Source: Halorarum halophilum (GTDB lineage: Archaea; Halobacteriota; Halobacteria; Halobacteriales; Haloferacaceae). Taken from it: a stretch of DNA of 64,000 nt. The stretch lies in NCBI RefSeq assembly GCF_013401515.1, contig NZ_CP058529.1, forward strand, positions 806,001 through 870,000. Reading direction: 5' to 3'. Positions 53,164 to 61,866 of this stretch are shown in pieces. The first letter of the stretch is position 1; every line of letters starts with the position of its first letter. The notes below the pieces were generated by a model. That model ran no database searches. It was not told the origin of the DNA and saw only the letters and a program-made list of their open reading frames with translations. The position numbers and the translations under genes are program-made.

Positions 53164-53568
53164 TTACAGCCGGTTCTTCTTCGGTGCCCGCGTGCCGTCG
53201 TGCGGGATGGGAGTCACGTCCTCGATGCGGCCGATCTCCAGCCCGGCGCGCGCGAGCGCCCGGATGGTCGCCTGCGCGCCCGGCCCGGGGGACTTCTGCG
53301 CGTTCCCGCCGGGTCCGCGCACACGGACGTGCACGCCCTCGATGCCCTGCGCGAGGAGGTCCTCCGCGACCCCCTCGGCCATCTGCATCGCCGCGTACGG
53401 CGACGCCTCGTCGCGGTTCTGCTTCACGACGGCGCCGCCGGAGGACTTCACGAGCGTCTCTGCGCCCGTGGCGTCCGTGACGGTGATGAGCGTGTTGTTG
53501 AACGATGCGAATACGTTGGCGATGGCCCACTTGCCCTCGCCCTGTGGCGTGTTCTCTGCGTCACTCAT
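53164..53568 (-). CDS. rpsK: 30S ribosomal protein uS11
   Basis: A 134-residue small-subunit protein. [40 protein letters not shown] and [20 protein letters not shown] identify it, with the C-terminal basic [13 protein letters not shown]-type tail (seen here as [12 protein letters not shown]). It follows the uS4 gene without a gap. Confidence 0.95.
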   Translation of the reverse strand: MSDAENTPQGEGKWAIANVFASFNNTLITVTDATGAETLVKSSGGAVVKQNRDEASPYAAMQMAEGVAEDLLAQGIEGVHVRVRGPGGNAQKSPGPGAQATIRALARAGLEIGRIEDVTPIPHDGTRAPKKNRL

Positions 53569-54093
53569 TTACTGACCCTCCGCGCGTTCGGGGTGGAGGT
53601 CGTCGGCGAGGGGGCTCGTCTCGTCGAAGGAGACGAGGTCCTCCTCGTCGGTCGGAACCTGGTAGGAGGGGCGCGTGACGCGCGCGTCGCCGACGACCAC
53701 GTGGCCGTGGACGATGAACTGGCGCGCCTGGTTCGGCGTGTTGCCGACGCCCTTCCGGTAGGCGACCGTCTGGAGGCGACGCTCGAGCACGTCGGTGACC
53801 TCCAGCGACAGCACCTCGGTGATCTCGTCGCTCTCGCCGAGGATGCCGTAGCGGCGCAGGCGGGTGACGAAGTCCTCGCCGGCCTCCCCGGCGACCTCGA
53901 TGTCCCCCTGCGCGTCGCCGATGAGGCGTCGCGCCTCGCGGCGGTAGTCGCGCAGTTCCGACTGCGCGCGCCAGAGTTCCTCCTTGTTCTTCAGCCCGTA
54001 GCGTCCGAGCAGATCGGACTCCTGGGCGATGCGCTCACCCTGGTAGGGGTGGTTCGGCGTCTCGTAGCGCTTGGTGGACTTACCTGTCGTCAT
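53569..54093 (-). CDS. rpsD: 30S ribosomal protein uS4
   Basis: A 174-residue primary 16S rRNA-binding protein. YETPNHPYQGERIAQESDLL, GRYGLKNKEELWRAQSEL and the S4 RNA-binding segment LERRLQTVAYRKGVGN with ARQFIVHGHVVVGDARVTR are present. The ATG shares one base with the uS13 stop (TAATG). Confidence 0.95.
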   Translation of the reverse strand: MTTGKSTKRYETPNHPYQGERIAQESDLLGRYGLKNKEELWRAQSELRDYRREARRLIGDAQGDIEVAGEAGEDFVTRLRRYGILGESDEITEVLSLEVTDVLERRLQTVAYRKGVGNTPNQARQFIVHGHVVVGDARVTRPSYQVPTDEEDLVSFDETSPLADDLHPERAEGQ

Positions 54094-54635
54094 TAGAGCT
54101 CGTCACCCTCCTCCTCGGCGGCGGCGGCCTCCTCGGCGGCCTCCTCGCGGATCTCCTCGACGTTGACGCCGATGGTGCCCTCGGTCCGCCCCGTGGACTT
54201 CGTCCGCTGACCGCGGACCTTCTGCCCGCGCTTGTGCCGGGTCCCCTTGTAGGAGTCGATCATCTTCATGCGGTTGATGTCGTGACGTCGCTTCTCCTGG
54301 AGGTCCCCGCCCGTCCGGTGGGTGGTCTCGCCGGTGAAGAAGTCCTTCTGCCGGTTGACCATCCACGACGGGACGTGGTCCTCGAGGTGTTCGACGACGT
54401 CGACGACGGCGTCGATCGACTCGTCGTCGAGACGGCCGAACGTGGCTGTTCGGTCCACGTCCGCCGTCTCGGCGACGAGTCGCGCCGTCCGCTGGCCGAT
54501 ACCCTTCATCTCCGTGAGGCTGCGCTCGACGGTCTTCGTCCCGTCCAGGTCGGTCTGGCCGATCCGGACGAAGTACTGGAGGTCCTCGTCGTCCTCCTCG
54601 CCGTCTGGCGCGTCCTCTGGTTCTTCTGCACTCAT
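54093..54635 (-). CDS. rpsM: 30S ribosomal protein uS13
   Basis: A 180-residue small-subunit head protein with an acidic, haloarchaeal N-terminal extension (residues 1-18). YFVRIGQTDLDGTKTVERSL, MKGIGQRTARLVAE and MIDSYKGTRHKRGQKVRGQR identify it; the C-terminus is a Glu/Ala tail. It is the first protein-coding gene of the supercluster, 20 bases after the tRNA-Ser. Confidence 0.95.
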   Translation of the reverse strand: MSAEEPEDAPDGEEDDEDLQYFVRIGQTDLDGTKTVERSLTEMKGIGQRTARLVAETADVDRTATFGRLDDESIDAVVDVVEHLEDHVPSWMVNRQKDFFTGETTHRTGGDLQEKRRHDINRMKMIDSYKGTRHKRGQKVRGQRTKSTGRTEGTIGVNVEEIREEAAEEAAAAEEEGDEL

Positions 54636-54655
54636 GTCTTTTGGTGGCTGGACAG

Positions 54656-54739
54656 CGTTGCGGCGGGGATTCGAACCCCGGAGGCTTGCGCCACTGAGTT
54701 AGCAACCCAGCGCCTTGGGCCAGGCTTGGCTACCGCAAC
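54656..54739 (-). tRNA. tRNA-Ser (GCT)
   Basis: An 84-base minus-strand cloverleaf with acceptor GTTGCGG/CCGCAAC, discriminator G (as in archaeal tRNA-Ser) and a long variable arm. Anticodon stem CTGGG/CTCAG encloses TTGCTAA, giving anticodon GCT (Ser). The T-arm is CGGGGTTCGAATCCCCG. It leads the ribosomal supercluster. Confidence 0.95.
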
Positions 54740-54837
54740 ACCTGCGTTCAGTATCGTCGCCCTGCGAGCGACCGCGCCCGGGACTCGGGACCCGACTGCC
54801 CCTACAGTGTCTCCGTTCGGAGGAACACGTGAGCCCT

Positions 54838-54846
54838 ACTTAAACA
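54838..54846 (-). promoter_or_regulatory. Promoter of the tRNA-Ser/ribosomal supercluster
   Basis: TTTAAGTAG on the minus strand (TACTTAAA on the plus strand) is a strong TATA-type element about 100 bases before the tRNA-Ser. It is the only such box between the tRNA and the YyaL-like gene. Confidence 0.55.
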
Positions 54847-54951
54847 TCACGAAGTGACCACCGTCCGACGATGTGAGTGGCCCACACGGCGGAACAGATC
54901 CTCGATGGCCGCCGCCCGAACGTCGCCGGGAACCGCCGATCCGAGACGGGG

Positions 54952-57096
54952 TCAGGTCCCTCGCTCGCTCGACCACTCCAGCGCCGCACGCAGGTCGTGG
55001 TTCGGCGGGGAACAGGTGAAGTTCTCGCAGACGTACGCCGTCGGCTCGCCGTCGCGCACATCGCGGTTTGCCCACACCGGCGGCGCCTCCGCTAGCCCCA
55101 GTTCGTCGAGCCAGTCCGAGAGTTCGCCGTCGGCGGCGGGGCGCGGCGCGACGATCGCGCCGGGCAGATAACGGCCCGCGAGCGTCTCGCGCCACTCCTC
55201 CGGCAGGTCGTCCGCTGCGAGGGTGACTTCGATGGGCCCGCGCGCTCGCTTCGCCGCCGCCATCGCGAGCGTAGTGTGTTCGAGCGGGCTTGCACGGATC
55301 CGTGAATCGTACGTCGCGAGCACGTCCGTCGCGACGTCCTCGAACCCCTCGTCGGGCGCGAACTGGTGGAGGTCGAGCAGGAGCGACGTCGCCACGCCGA
55401 GGCTGGACGGGGTCGACTGGTCCTTCGGCTCCTGGGGCCGGGCCACGAGTTCCTCGCCGTCCGCCGGCGTCGCGTAGATGGTGCCCGCGTCGGCGTCGTA
55501 GAACGCCTGGCGGATGACTCGCGCGAGGTCGAGCGCGAACGCGAGGTGCGCCACGTCGCCAGTCACCTGGTAGGTGTCGAACGCGCCGCGGGCGAGGAAG
55601 GCGTAGTCCTCCAGGTAGCCCTCGCCCTTCACGTCCTCCTGGATGAACCGCCGGGAGAGCCGCTCGCCGTCCCAGAGGTGCTCGCGGACGAACGCGAGCG
55701 CGTCGACGGCGCTGTCGGCGAGTTCCTCGCCGAGCGCGCGGCCGCCCGTGGCGAACGCGGAGATCATCAAACCGTTCCAGCCCGCGAGTACCTTCTCGTC
55801 CCTCGGCGGCCGCTCGCGTTCCTCGCGCACGTCGAACAGCGCGAGTCGGCCGTCGGTGAGTCGGCGACGCACCTCCGTCACGTCGAGGTCGTACTCCTCC
55901 GCGAGTTCGTCGATCCCGGCCGAGATCGTCAGGACCGTCCTCCCGCCCTCGAAGTTCCCCGCGTCGGTCACGCCGAAGCGGTCACACAGCAGGTCGGCCG
56001 TCAGGTCGTCCTCGACCGCCTCCCGGACCCTATCGGGCGTCCAGACGTAGAACTCCCCCTCGCCCTCGCCGGAGTCGGCGTCGAGGGTGGCGTAGAAGCC
56101 GCCATCGGGGTGCGAGAGTTCGCGGTCGACGAACCCGAGGGTCTCCTGGGCGACGACGCCGTACCGCGATCGCCCGGTCAGCCGGTACGCGTCGAGGTAC
56201 ACTCGCGTCAGTTCGGCGTTGTCGTACAGCATCTTCTCGAAGTGGGGGACGACCCACTCCCGGTCGGTGCAGTAGCGGTGGAACCCGCCGCCGACGTGGT
56301 CGTACAGGCCGCCGTTCGCCATCGCCTCGAGAGTGCCGATCGCGACGTCGAAGGGTTCGTCCCGCCCGGATTCGGCGTGCGCCCGCATGAGGAGGTCGAC
56401 GCGCTCGGGCTGGGGGAACTTCGGACCGCCGCGGCCAAAGCCTCCGTACTCGGGGTCGGCGCTCCGGATGGCCGCGGTCGTCGCCTCGTCGAGGAACCGC
56501 TCCACTTCCACCTCGTCCCCGGTATCGTCCGGCCGGTCGAGGTCGTCGGACTCGCCGGACGACTCGGGCTCCTCGAGTTCGTCGGTCACGGCCGCGGTCC
56601 ACTGGTCCGCCCGGTTCTCCATCTCGGACCGCTGCTCCGGATCGGCCCACGAGTCGGCGACGTTCCGGCAGACGTCGATGAACCCCGGCATCCCCTGCCG
56701 GCCGTCGCGGGGGAAGTACGTCCCGACGTAGAACGGCTCGCCCTCCGGCGTGAGCCAGACGGAGAGCGGCCAGCCGCCGCGACCGCTCACCAGCTGACAG
56801 ACGGTCTGGTACACCCGATCGAGGTCAGGGCGCTCCTCCCGGTCGACCTTCACGGGCACGAACGACTCGTTCAACACCTCCGCGACGGCCTCGTCCTCGA
56901 ACGACTCCTCCTCCATCACGTGACACCAGTGGCACGCGGAGTAGCCGACCGAGAGGAAGATCGGCACGTCGCGCTCGCGGGCCGCTTCGAGCGCGTCCCC
57001 GTCCCACGGCTGCCAGTTGACCGGGTTGTCCGCGTGCTGGCGCAGGTAGGGGCTGGCCTCCTCGTCCAGCCGGTTTCGCGCCGTCGGATCGCTCAT
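54952..57096 (-). CDS. YyaL/SSP411-type thioredoxin-domain protein (DUF255)
   Basis: A 714-residue protein of the DUF255 (spermatogenesis-associated protein 20) family. The N-terminal thioredoxin-like domain holds SACHWCHVMEEESF with the Cys55-x-x-Cys58 pair, after the family start RLDEEASPYLRQHADNPVNW. A long all-alpha (six-hairpin-glycosidase-like) domain follows: GFHRYCTDREWVVPHFEKML, GGFYATLDADSGEGEGEFY, WNGLMISAFA and YLEDYAFLARGAFDTYQ. The reaction is unknown. ATG 57096 is chosen, as the frame upstream is Arg/Ser-rich. It is divergent from purD. Confidence 0.93.
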   Translation of the reverse strand: MSDPTARNRLDEEASPYLRQHADNPVNWQPWDGDALEAARERDVPIFLSVGYSACHWCHVMEEESFEDEAVAEVLNESFVPVKVDREERPDLDRVYQTVCQLVSGRGGWPLSVWLTPEGEPFYVGTYFPRDGRQGMPGFIDVCRNVADSWADPEQRSEMENRADQWTAAVTDELEEPESSGESDDLDRPDDTGDEVEVERFLDEATTAAIRSADPEYGGFGRGGPKFPQPERVDLLMRAHAESGRDEPFDVAIGTLEAMANGGLYDHVGGGFHRYCTDREWVVPHFEKMLYDNAELTRVYLDAYRLTGRSRYGVVAQETLGFVDRELSHPDGGFYATLDADSGEGEGEFYVWTPDRVREAVEDDLTADLLCDRFGVTDAGNFEGGRTVLTISAGIDELAEEYDLDVTEVRRRLTDGRLALFDVREERERPPRDEKVLAGWNGLMISAFATGGRALGEELADSAVDALAFVREHLWDGERLSRRFIQEDVKGEGYLEDYAFLARGAFDTYQVTGDVAHLAFALDLARVIRQAFYDADAGTIYATPADGEELVARPQEPKDQSTPSSLGVATSLLLDLHQFAPDEGFEDVATDVLATYDSRIRASPLEHTTLAMAAAKRARGPIEVTLAADDLPEEWRETLAGRYLPGAIVAPRPAADGELSDWLDELGLAEAPPVWANRDVRDGEPTAYVCENFTCSPPNHDLRAALEWSSERGT

Positions 57097-57208
57097 ACTC
57101 GGACCGTCGGGCGCGCGCCGGAAAAGGTGGGCGGTCGTCCGACTTGTCCGCCGTTCGTTCGCCCTCCGTATGCACGCTCGTGCCCATCGAGTCCCCCTCG
57201 GAGAGCAA

Positions 57209-57217
57209 GGTTTACAC
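57209..57217 (+). promoter_or_regulatory. TATA box of purD
   Basis: GGTTTACAC lies about 28 bases before ATG 57241, positioning transcription to begin at or within a few bases of the start codon (leaderless). Confidence 0.55.
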
Positions 57218-57240
57218 TTCTGTGCGTACCCGCTGGGACC

Positions 57241-58530
57241 ATGACAGAGACGGTGCTCCTCGTCGGCGGCGGCGGCAGGGAACACGCCATCGCCCGCGCG
57301 CTGGCGGACGACTGCGACCTGTACGCCTGTGCGAGCAACCGCAACCCCGGAATCGCCGCCCTCGCCGACGGCTTCAGGTCGGCGGAGGAGCGCGACGCCG
57401 ACGCCATCCTGACGTACGCGGAGGAGATCGGCGCCGACCTGGCCGTCGTCGGCCCGGAGGCGGCCCTCGAGGCCGGCGTGGCCGACGAACTGGACGACGC
57501 GGGCGTCTACACCTTCGGCCCGCGGGCGGCCGAGGCGCGGCTGGAGACGGACAAAGCCTACCAGCGGCGGTTCATGCGCGAGGAGTCCATCCCGGGCTGT
57601 CCCGACTTCGAGACGTTCGAGGACGCCGACGCCGCCGCGGAGTACGTCGAATCAGTCGACGACGACGTGGCGGTGAAGCCCGCCGGGCTCACGGGGGGGA
57701 AGGGCGTCCGCGTCACCGGCGACCAGGTGACCCACGAGGAGGCGGCCGCCTACGTCCGCGGGGCCGACCACGACGAGTGGGTCGTCGAGGAGCGGCTCGT
57801 CGGCGAGGAGTTCACCGTCCAGGCGTTCGTCGCGAACGGGGAGTTCCGCGTCACGCCGGCGATCCAGGACCACAAACGGGCCTACGAGGGCGACGAGGGT
57901 CCGAACACCGGCGGGATGGGGAGCTACTCCGACACCGGCCGGACGCTCCCGTTCATGATCGACGCGGACTACGACGACGCGGTCGCGGTGCTCGAGGCGG
58001 TCGTCGAGGCCCTCCCGGACTACAAGGGCGTGCTCTACGGCCAGTTCATGCTCGGCGCGGACGGGCCGAGGGTCGTGGAGTTCAACGCGCGCTTCGGCGA
58101 CCCCGAGGCGATGAACACGCTTCCCGTGCTGACGACGCCGTTCCTCGACGTGCTGACGGCCGCCCGCGACGGCGACGCGCTCCCGGAGCTCTCGTTCTCG
58201 GGCGAGGCGACCGTCTGCAAGTACGCCGTCCCGGCGGGCTACCCCACCGACCCGGAGGCGGGCGCTCGAATCTCGGTTGACGTGAACGAGGACGACGAAG
58301 GCGCGCTGCTGTTCTACGCCAGCGTCGACGAGCGGGACGACGGCCTGTACACGACCACCTCCCGCTCGTTTGCGGTCGTCGGCCGGGGCGACTCCATCGC
58401 GGCCGCGGAGGAGCAAGCGGAGGCTGCCCTGGAAGGCGTAGACGAGGGGTTCCACGTGCGCCACGACATCGGAACGGCCGACCTCGTCCAGCGACGCGTG
58501 GACCACATGGCCGAACTGCGCGGCGAGTAA
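57241..58530 (+). CDS. purD: Phosphoribosylamine-glycine ligase
   Basis: A 429-residue ATP-grasp enzyme that joins phosphoribosylamine and glycine in the second step of purine synthesis. LLVGGGGREHAIARAL opens the N-terminal domain; VVGPEAALEAGVADEL, VKPAGLTGGKGVRVTGD (ATP-grasp loop) and DEGPNTGGMGSYSDTG are diagnostic, with RVVEFNARFGDPE near the metal site. The gene has its own promoter and is monocistronic; no other pur gene is in the window. Confidence 0.95.
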   Translation: MTETVLLVGGGGREHAIARALADDCDLYACASNRNPGIAALADGFRSAEERDADAILTYAEEIGADLAVVGPEAALEAGVADELDDAGVYTFGPRAAEARLETDKAYQRRFMREESIPGCPDFETFEDADAAAEYVESVDDDVAVKPAGLTGGKGVRVTGDQVTHEEAAAYVRGADHDEWVVEERLVGEEFTVQAFVANGEFRVTPAIQDHKRAYEGDEGPNTGGMGSYSDTGRTLPFMIDADYDDAVAVLEAVVEALPDYKGVLYGQFMLGADGPRVVEFNARFGDPEAMNTLPVLTTPFLDVLTAARDGDALPELSFSGEATVCKYAVPAGYPTDPEAGARISVDVNEDDEGALLFYASVDERDDGLYTTTSRSFAVVGRGDSIAAAEEQAEAALEGVDEGFHVRHDIGTADLVQRRVDHMAELRGE

Positions 58531-58554
58531 GAGCGGAACGGACTCGAACCGGAC

Positions 58555-59385
58555 TCAGTCCGTCATCGCGTCCAGTTTCACGATCCGCTTCTCGGTCGAC
58601 GGATGCGTCGAGAACAGCGCGGCGAGGAGGCCGCGTCTGCCGCCGAAGATGCACAGGGCGGCGACCGAGTCGTCGACGTTGGCTGCCTGTTCGTGGGTCC
58701 CGACCGCCTCGATGGTGGCGAGCGCCGACGCCATCGCCGCCGGATCGGTCGCGTCCGCGGCCTCCCTGTCGGCGACGAACTCCCGGTAGCGCGAGATGGA
58801 GAAGACGAACACCATCACGAGCAGCTGGGCGAGCATCGAGACGATCCAGGCGATGACGAACCCGCCCGGGATCTCGTCGGCGAGCAGGTCCACGACGAAG
58901 AACACGGCCAGTCCGACGAGCGTCGCGACCGTCTGCCCGAGCAGGAGCATCACGACGTCGCGGTTGTCGATGTGGGCGAGTTCGTGTGCGAGCACCGCTT
59001 CCAGTTCGTCCGGATCGAGCAGTTCGAGCATAAGTTCGCTGACGACGACGACGCCCGCGCCCCGGCGACCGACGGCGAACGCGTTCGGCGTCCCCATCCG
59101 GCCGACGAGCAGGTCCGGCTGCGGGAGGTCCCGCTCGGCACAGAGCCGCTCGAAGCGGTCGTACACCTCGGGGTACTCCTCCCTGGAGAGCTCCTCGGCG
59201 TCGACCCGCCAGAGCGCGAGCTTCGTTCCGAGCACGTACTGGCCGACGACGAGGAGCCCGCTCCCCGCGACCGCGACTCCGATTCCGAACATCGGGACGA
59301 GTACGAACTTAGCGAGCAGGACGTAGAACCCGAACAGGATCGCGCCGGAGACCAGCATCCGGGCCTGGAGTTGTCTGTCTGGCAT
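58555..59385 (-). CDS. htpX: HtpX-family membrane zinc protease (M48)
   Basis: A 276-residue membrane metalloprotease thought to act in membrane protein quality control. Two N-terminal helices (LVSGAILFGFYVLLAKFVLV and VAVAGSGLLVVGQYVLG) are followed by the catalytic LEAVLAHELAHIDNRDVV (HExxH), two more helices, and REFVADREAADATDP with the third zinc ligand Glu. The C-terminal FSTHPSTEKRIVKL is typical of M48B. ATG 59385 is used. It is convergent with purD. Confidence 0.9.
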   Translation of the reverse strand: MPDRQLQARMLVSGAILFGFYVLLAKFVLVPMFGIGVAVAGSGLLVVGQYVLGTKLALWRVDAEELSREEYPEVYDRFERLCAERDLPQPDLLVGRMGTPNAFAVGRRGAGVVVVSELMLELLDPDELEAVLAHELAHIDNRDVVMLLLGQTVATLVGLAVFFVVDLLADEIPGGFVIAWIVSMLAQLLVMVFVFSISRYREFVADREAADATDPAAMASALATIEAVGTHEQAANVDDSVAALCIFGGRRGLLAALFSTHPSTEKRIVKLDAMTD

Positions 59386-59517
59386 CGGCGACACGTCTCG
59401 GACGCCGCTGGTAAGCGTTCGGCCGCGAGTATCATATCTGAAACCTGCCGGACACGACCTGGCCCCGACCGAACTGGTGCCCGATCCCGGCGGACGGAAC
59501 CGACGACGGGTGGTTTC

Positions 59518-60087
59518 ATGTCGAAGCCGCCCGGAGAGGGTGCCGTGACGGACGATGGGGGCGCGACCGACGGCGTCGGAACGGACGACGACCGACCGGC
59601 GCGGTATGATCGGATGGAGCGACACGCCACCCCGGGCGGGCGCAACTCGCTCCAGTTCTGGACCGACGCGAGGTCACCCCTCGTCGTCGCCCGGAACTAC
59701 CTCGTCGTGTGGCTGATCCGCGTCTCCCCCAGCCTCCGGCTGAAGAACTGGCTGCTCCGGCGGCTCGGCGCGGACGTCGGCGCCGGGGTCTCGTGGGGAC
59801 TGGAGGCGACGCCGGACGTCTTCTGGCCCGAGCGCGTGACGGTCGGCGAGGACGCCATCGTCGGCTACGACTCGGTGCTCCTGTGTCACGAGTTCCTGCA
59901 GGACGAGTACCGCGTCGGCGACGTGGTCGTCGGCGACCGGGCGATGCTCGGCGCGAAGGTGACGGTGCTGCCGGGCGTCCACATCGGCGCGGACGCACAG
60001 GTCGCCGCGAACTCGCTCGTCGCCGACGACGTGCCGCCCGGGGAGACGGTCGCTGGCGTCCCCGCCGAACCCGTCGAACGGGAGTGA
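59518..60087 (+). CDS. Left-handed beta-helix (hexapeptide) acyltransferase
   Basis: A 189-residue protein. After an acidic Asp/Gly-rich start (residues 1-30) it has a predicted helix NYLVVWLIRVSPSLRLKNWLL and then hexapeptide-repeat coils: LGADVGAGVSWG, VTVGEDAIVGYDSVL, VVVGDRAMLGAKVTVLPGVH and IGADAQVAANSLVADDVPPG. The ending ETVAGVPAEP is the standard motif of maltose/chloramphenicol O-acetyltransferase-type enzymes. The acceptor is unknown. The ATG at 59518 is used; a GTG at about 59545 is an alternative. Confidence 0.85.
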   Translation: MSKPPGEGAVTDDGGATDGVGTDDDRPARYDRMERHATPGGRNSLQFWTDARSPLVVARNYLVVWLIRVSPSLRLKNWLLRRLGADVGAGVSWGLEATPDVFWPERVTVGEDAIVGYDSVLLCHEFLQDEYRVGDVVVGDRAMLGAKVTVLPGVHIGADAQVAANSLVADDVPPGETVAGVPAEPVERE

Positions 60088-60122
60088 CGCGTCGGTCGCC
60101 GACACGGATCCCGGATCAGATC

Positions 60123-60965
60123 CTACTGCCTGACGCGGACGACGCCCTCGGTGAGCGCCTGCCGGTTCGGGACGACGTACTCCTCGTCGTCGGTCTCGAC
60201 GTGGGTGACGAAGATGTCCACCTCCTGGACGATGCCCTCCGTGTCGCCGATACGCACGCGGTCGCCGATGCCATATGGCTGGTTGAGGAGGAGGAACATG
60301 CCGGCGGCGCCGGAGGCGAGCAGGTCGCGGAAGGCGAGCGCGGCGAACAGCACCACGGCGAGCGTGTAGGCGCCGAGCAGGACGATGAGCGCGTTGGTCG
60401 CGACGTTGACCTGCCCGAGCGCGACGAGCGCCGCGATGTAGAACACGCTGTACTTCGCGCCGAGCGGGAGGACGCTCACCTGTGGGAGCTTCACGCCGCG
60501 GAGTCGCTCCTCCACGAACAGTTCGGCCTTGTCGCCGATTACGATGCCGATGATGAGCACCAGGATCGCGATGAACACCTTCGGGAGGAAGACGGCGACG
60601 CGGTTCCAGAACTCCGAGATGAAGGTCACGTCCGCGACCGTCAGCGCGACGAGCACCGAGAGGATGAAGATGAAGTAGCCGGAGAGGCGGGCGATGATCG
60701 CCACCGTCGAGGTGCCGAACTCGCGCGCGGTGCGCTCGAACGCGGTCCCCTCGATCGTCTCCGGGACGCCGGCGCCCTCGAGGATGCGACGGTTCACCGC
60801 GATGACGACGTAGCTCAGCAACGCCCCGAGCAGGAGGACCCCGATCGCCAGCCACATACGCGGCGGGATCGAGTTGAAGACGCGTCCGAGGCGACCCGGC
60901 GACTCCGGGGGGATCCCGGAGGGTGTCACCTGTGCGAGCGAGATCGTTACGTCAGCGACCGACAT
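60123..60965 (-). CDS. MscS-family mechanosensitive channel
   Basis: A 280-residue small-conductance channel with about four helices, the first MWLAIGVLLLGALLSYVVIAV, then SGYFIFILSVLVALTVADV, FLPKVFIAILVLIIGIVIG and YTLAVVLFAALAF, followed by the MscS beta domain NQPYGIGDRVRIGDTEGIVQEVD and FVTHVETDDEEYVVPNRQAL. It lacks the C-terminal MscS cage. It starts three bases after the c-di-AMP cyclase stop, so the pair is one operon; c-di-AMP and mechanosensitive channels both act in osmotic balance. Confidence 0.9.
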   Translation of the reverse strand: MSVADVTISLAQVTPSGIPPESPGRLGRVFNSIPPRMWLAIGVLLLGALLSYVVIAVNRRILEGAGVPETIEGTAFERTAREFGTSTVAIIARLSGYFIFILSVLVALTVADVTFISEFWNRVAVFLPKVFIAILVLIIGIVIGDKAELFVEERLRGVKLPQVSVLPLGAKYSVFYIAALVALGQVNVATNALIVLLGAYTLAVVLFAALAFRDLLASGAAGMFLLLNQPYGIGDRVRIGDTEGIVQEVDIFVTHVETDDEEYVVPNRQALTEGVVRVRQ

Positions 60966-60968
60966 GGC

Positions 60969-61778
60969 TCAGTACTCCTCCGGGTCGAGTTCGAGGATGA
61001 GCGTCCCACCCTTGAACGCGCGGACGAGGCCGTCGGACTCCGAGAGCACGATGGCGATGCTGTTCGTGTCACGGGTGATCGCGCCGGCGGCCATGTGGCG
61101 CGCGCCGAGCCCCTTCGGGATGTCGACGCCCTCCGCCGCGGGTTCGAGGTAGCGGTACGCCGAGACGATCTTCCCCGCGTCGCTAATGATGAACGCGCCG
61201 TCGAGCCGGGAGAACTCCTTGAGCATCACGTTCACGATCGGGTCGCCGACGTGAACGTGGGACTTCTCGAACGGGTTGTACGACAGCGGCCGGGACTTGT
61301 TCATTACCTTGCCCGCGTCGCCGACGACGAACAGCGCCCCGACCGGCTTCCCCTTTTGGCCCTTCTTCCCGAGTTCGATGGCGACGTCGAACACGTCCCG
61401 GATGACGTTCGGGTCGGCCCGCGAGTTCGCGAACAGGTCGTAGATGCCCGAGTGCATCGACTCGGAGACGGGCGTGCGGATGACACTGTCGATGGAGTCG
61501 TCGAGGACGCCGACCGCGCAGGCCACGACGTCCCCGTCCTCCGCGAACCCCTGATCCATCGAGCCCTCGACCCCGAACCGGATGCGGTCCCGAACGTTGT
61601 CGAACGTGAGTGGCAACTCGACGAACCGCTCGGCGTCGTGGTCGTTCTCGTCCGCGATGACGACGGGTTCCTCGCCGGCGTCGGCGAACTCACCGTACAT
61701 CGACCCGCTTGGCGAGAAGAGGAAGACCCCGTCGACGTCCGCCACCAGGTCGGACAGGAGGTCGGTGGAACGGGACAT
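60969..61778 (-). CDS. dacZ: Diadenylate cyclase DacZ (c-di-AMP synthase)
   Basis: A 269-residue archaeal DacZ protein. The C-terminal DisA_N domain shows the catalytic RLDGAFIISDAGKIV and GLGARHMAAGAITRDTNSIAIVLSES, the DGA and RHR-like motifs that bind and cyclise two ATP to c-di-AMP. The N-terminal region (LLSDLVADVDGVFLFSPSG, VGALFVVGDAGKVMNKSRPL) is the DacZ-specific part. c-di-AMP controls osmotic homeostasis in haloarchaea, and the MscS gene follows in the same operon. Confidence 0.92.
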   Translation of the reverse strand: MSRSTDLLSDLVADVDGVFLFSPSGSMYGEFADAGEEPVVIADENDHDAERFVELPLTFDNVRDRIRFGVEGSMDQGFAEDGDVVACAVGVLDDSIDSVIRTPVSESMHSGIYDLFANSRADPNVIRDVFDVAIELGKKGQKGKPVGALFVVGDAGKVMNKSRPLSYNPFEKSHVHVGDPIVNVMLKEFSRLDGAFIISDAGKIVSAYRYLEPAAEGVDIPKGLGARHMAAGAITRDTNSIAIVLSESDGLVRAFKGGTLILELDPEEY

Positions 61779-61866
61779 TTCCTGTACGGTCCCGCGGCGC
61801 CGTCAAAGTCCTTGCGACCCTGTCATACGCCGGGCAGACGATACTGGACGCCCGCATGGAGGGCCG

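Noticed and set aside
55366-57240. The long upstream extension of the purD frame
   Set aside because: It is antisense to the YyaL-type gene, its translation matches nothing, and a TATA box fixes purD at ATG 57241.
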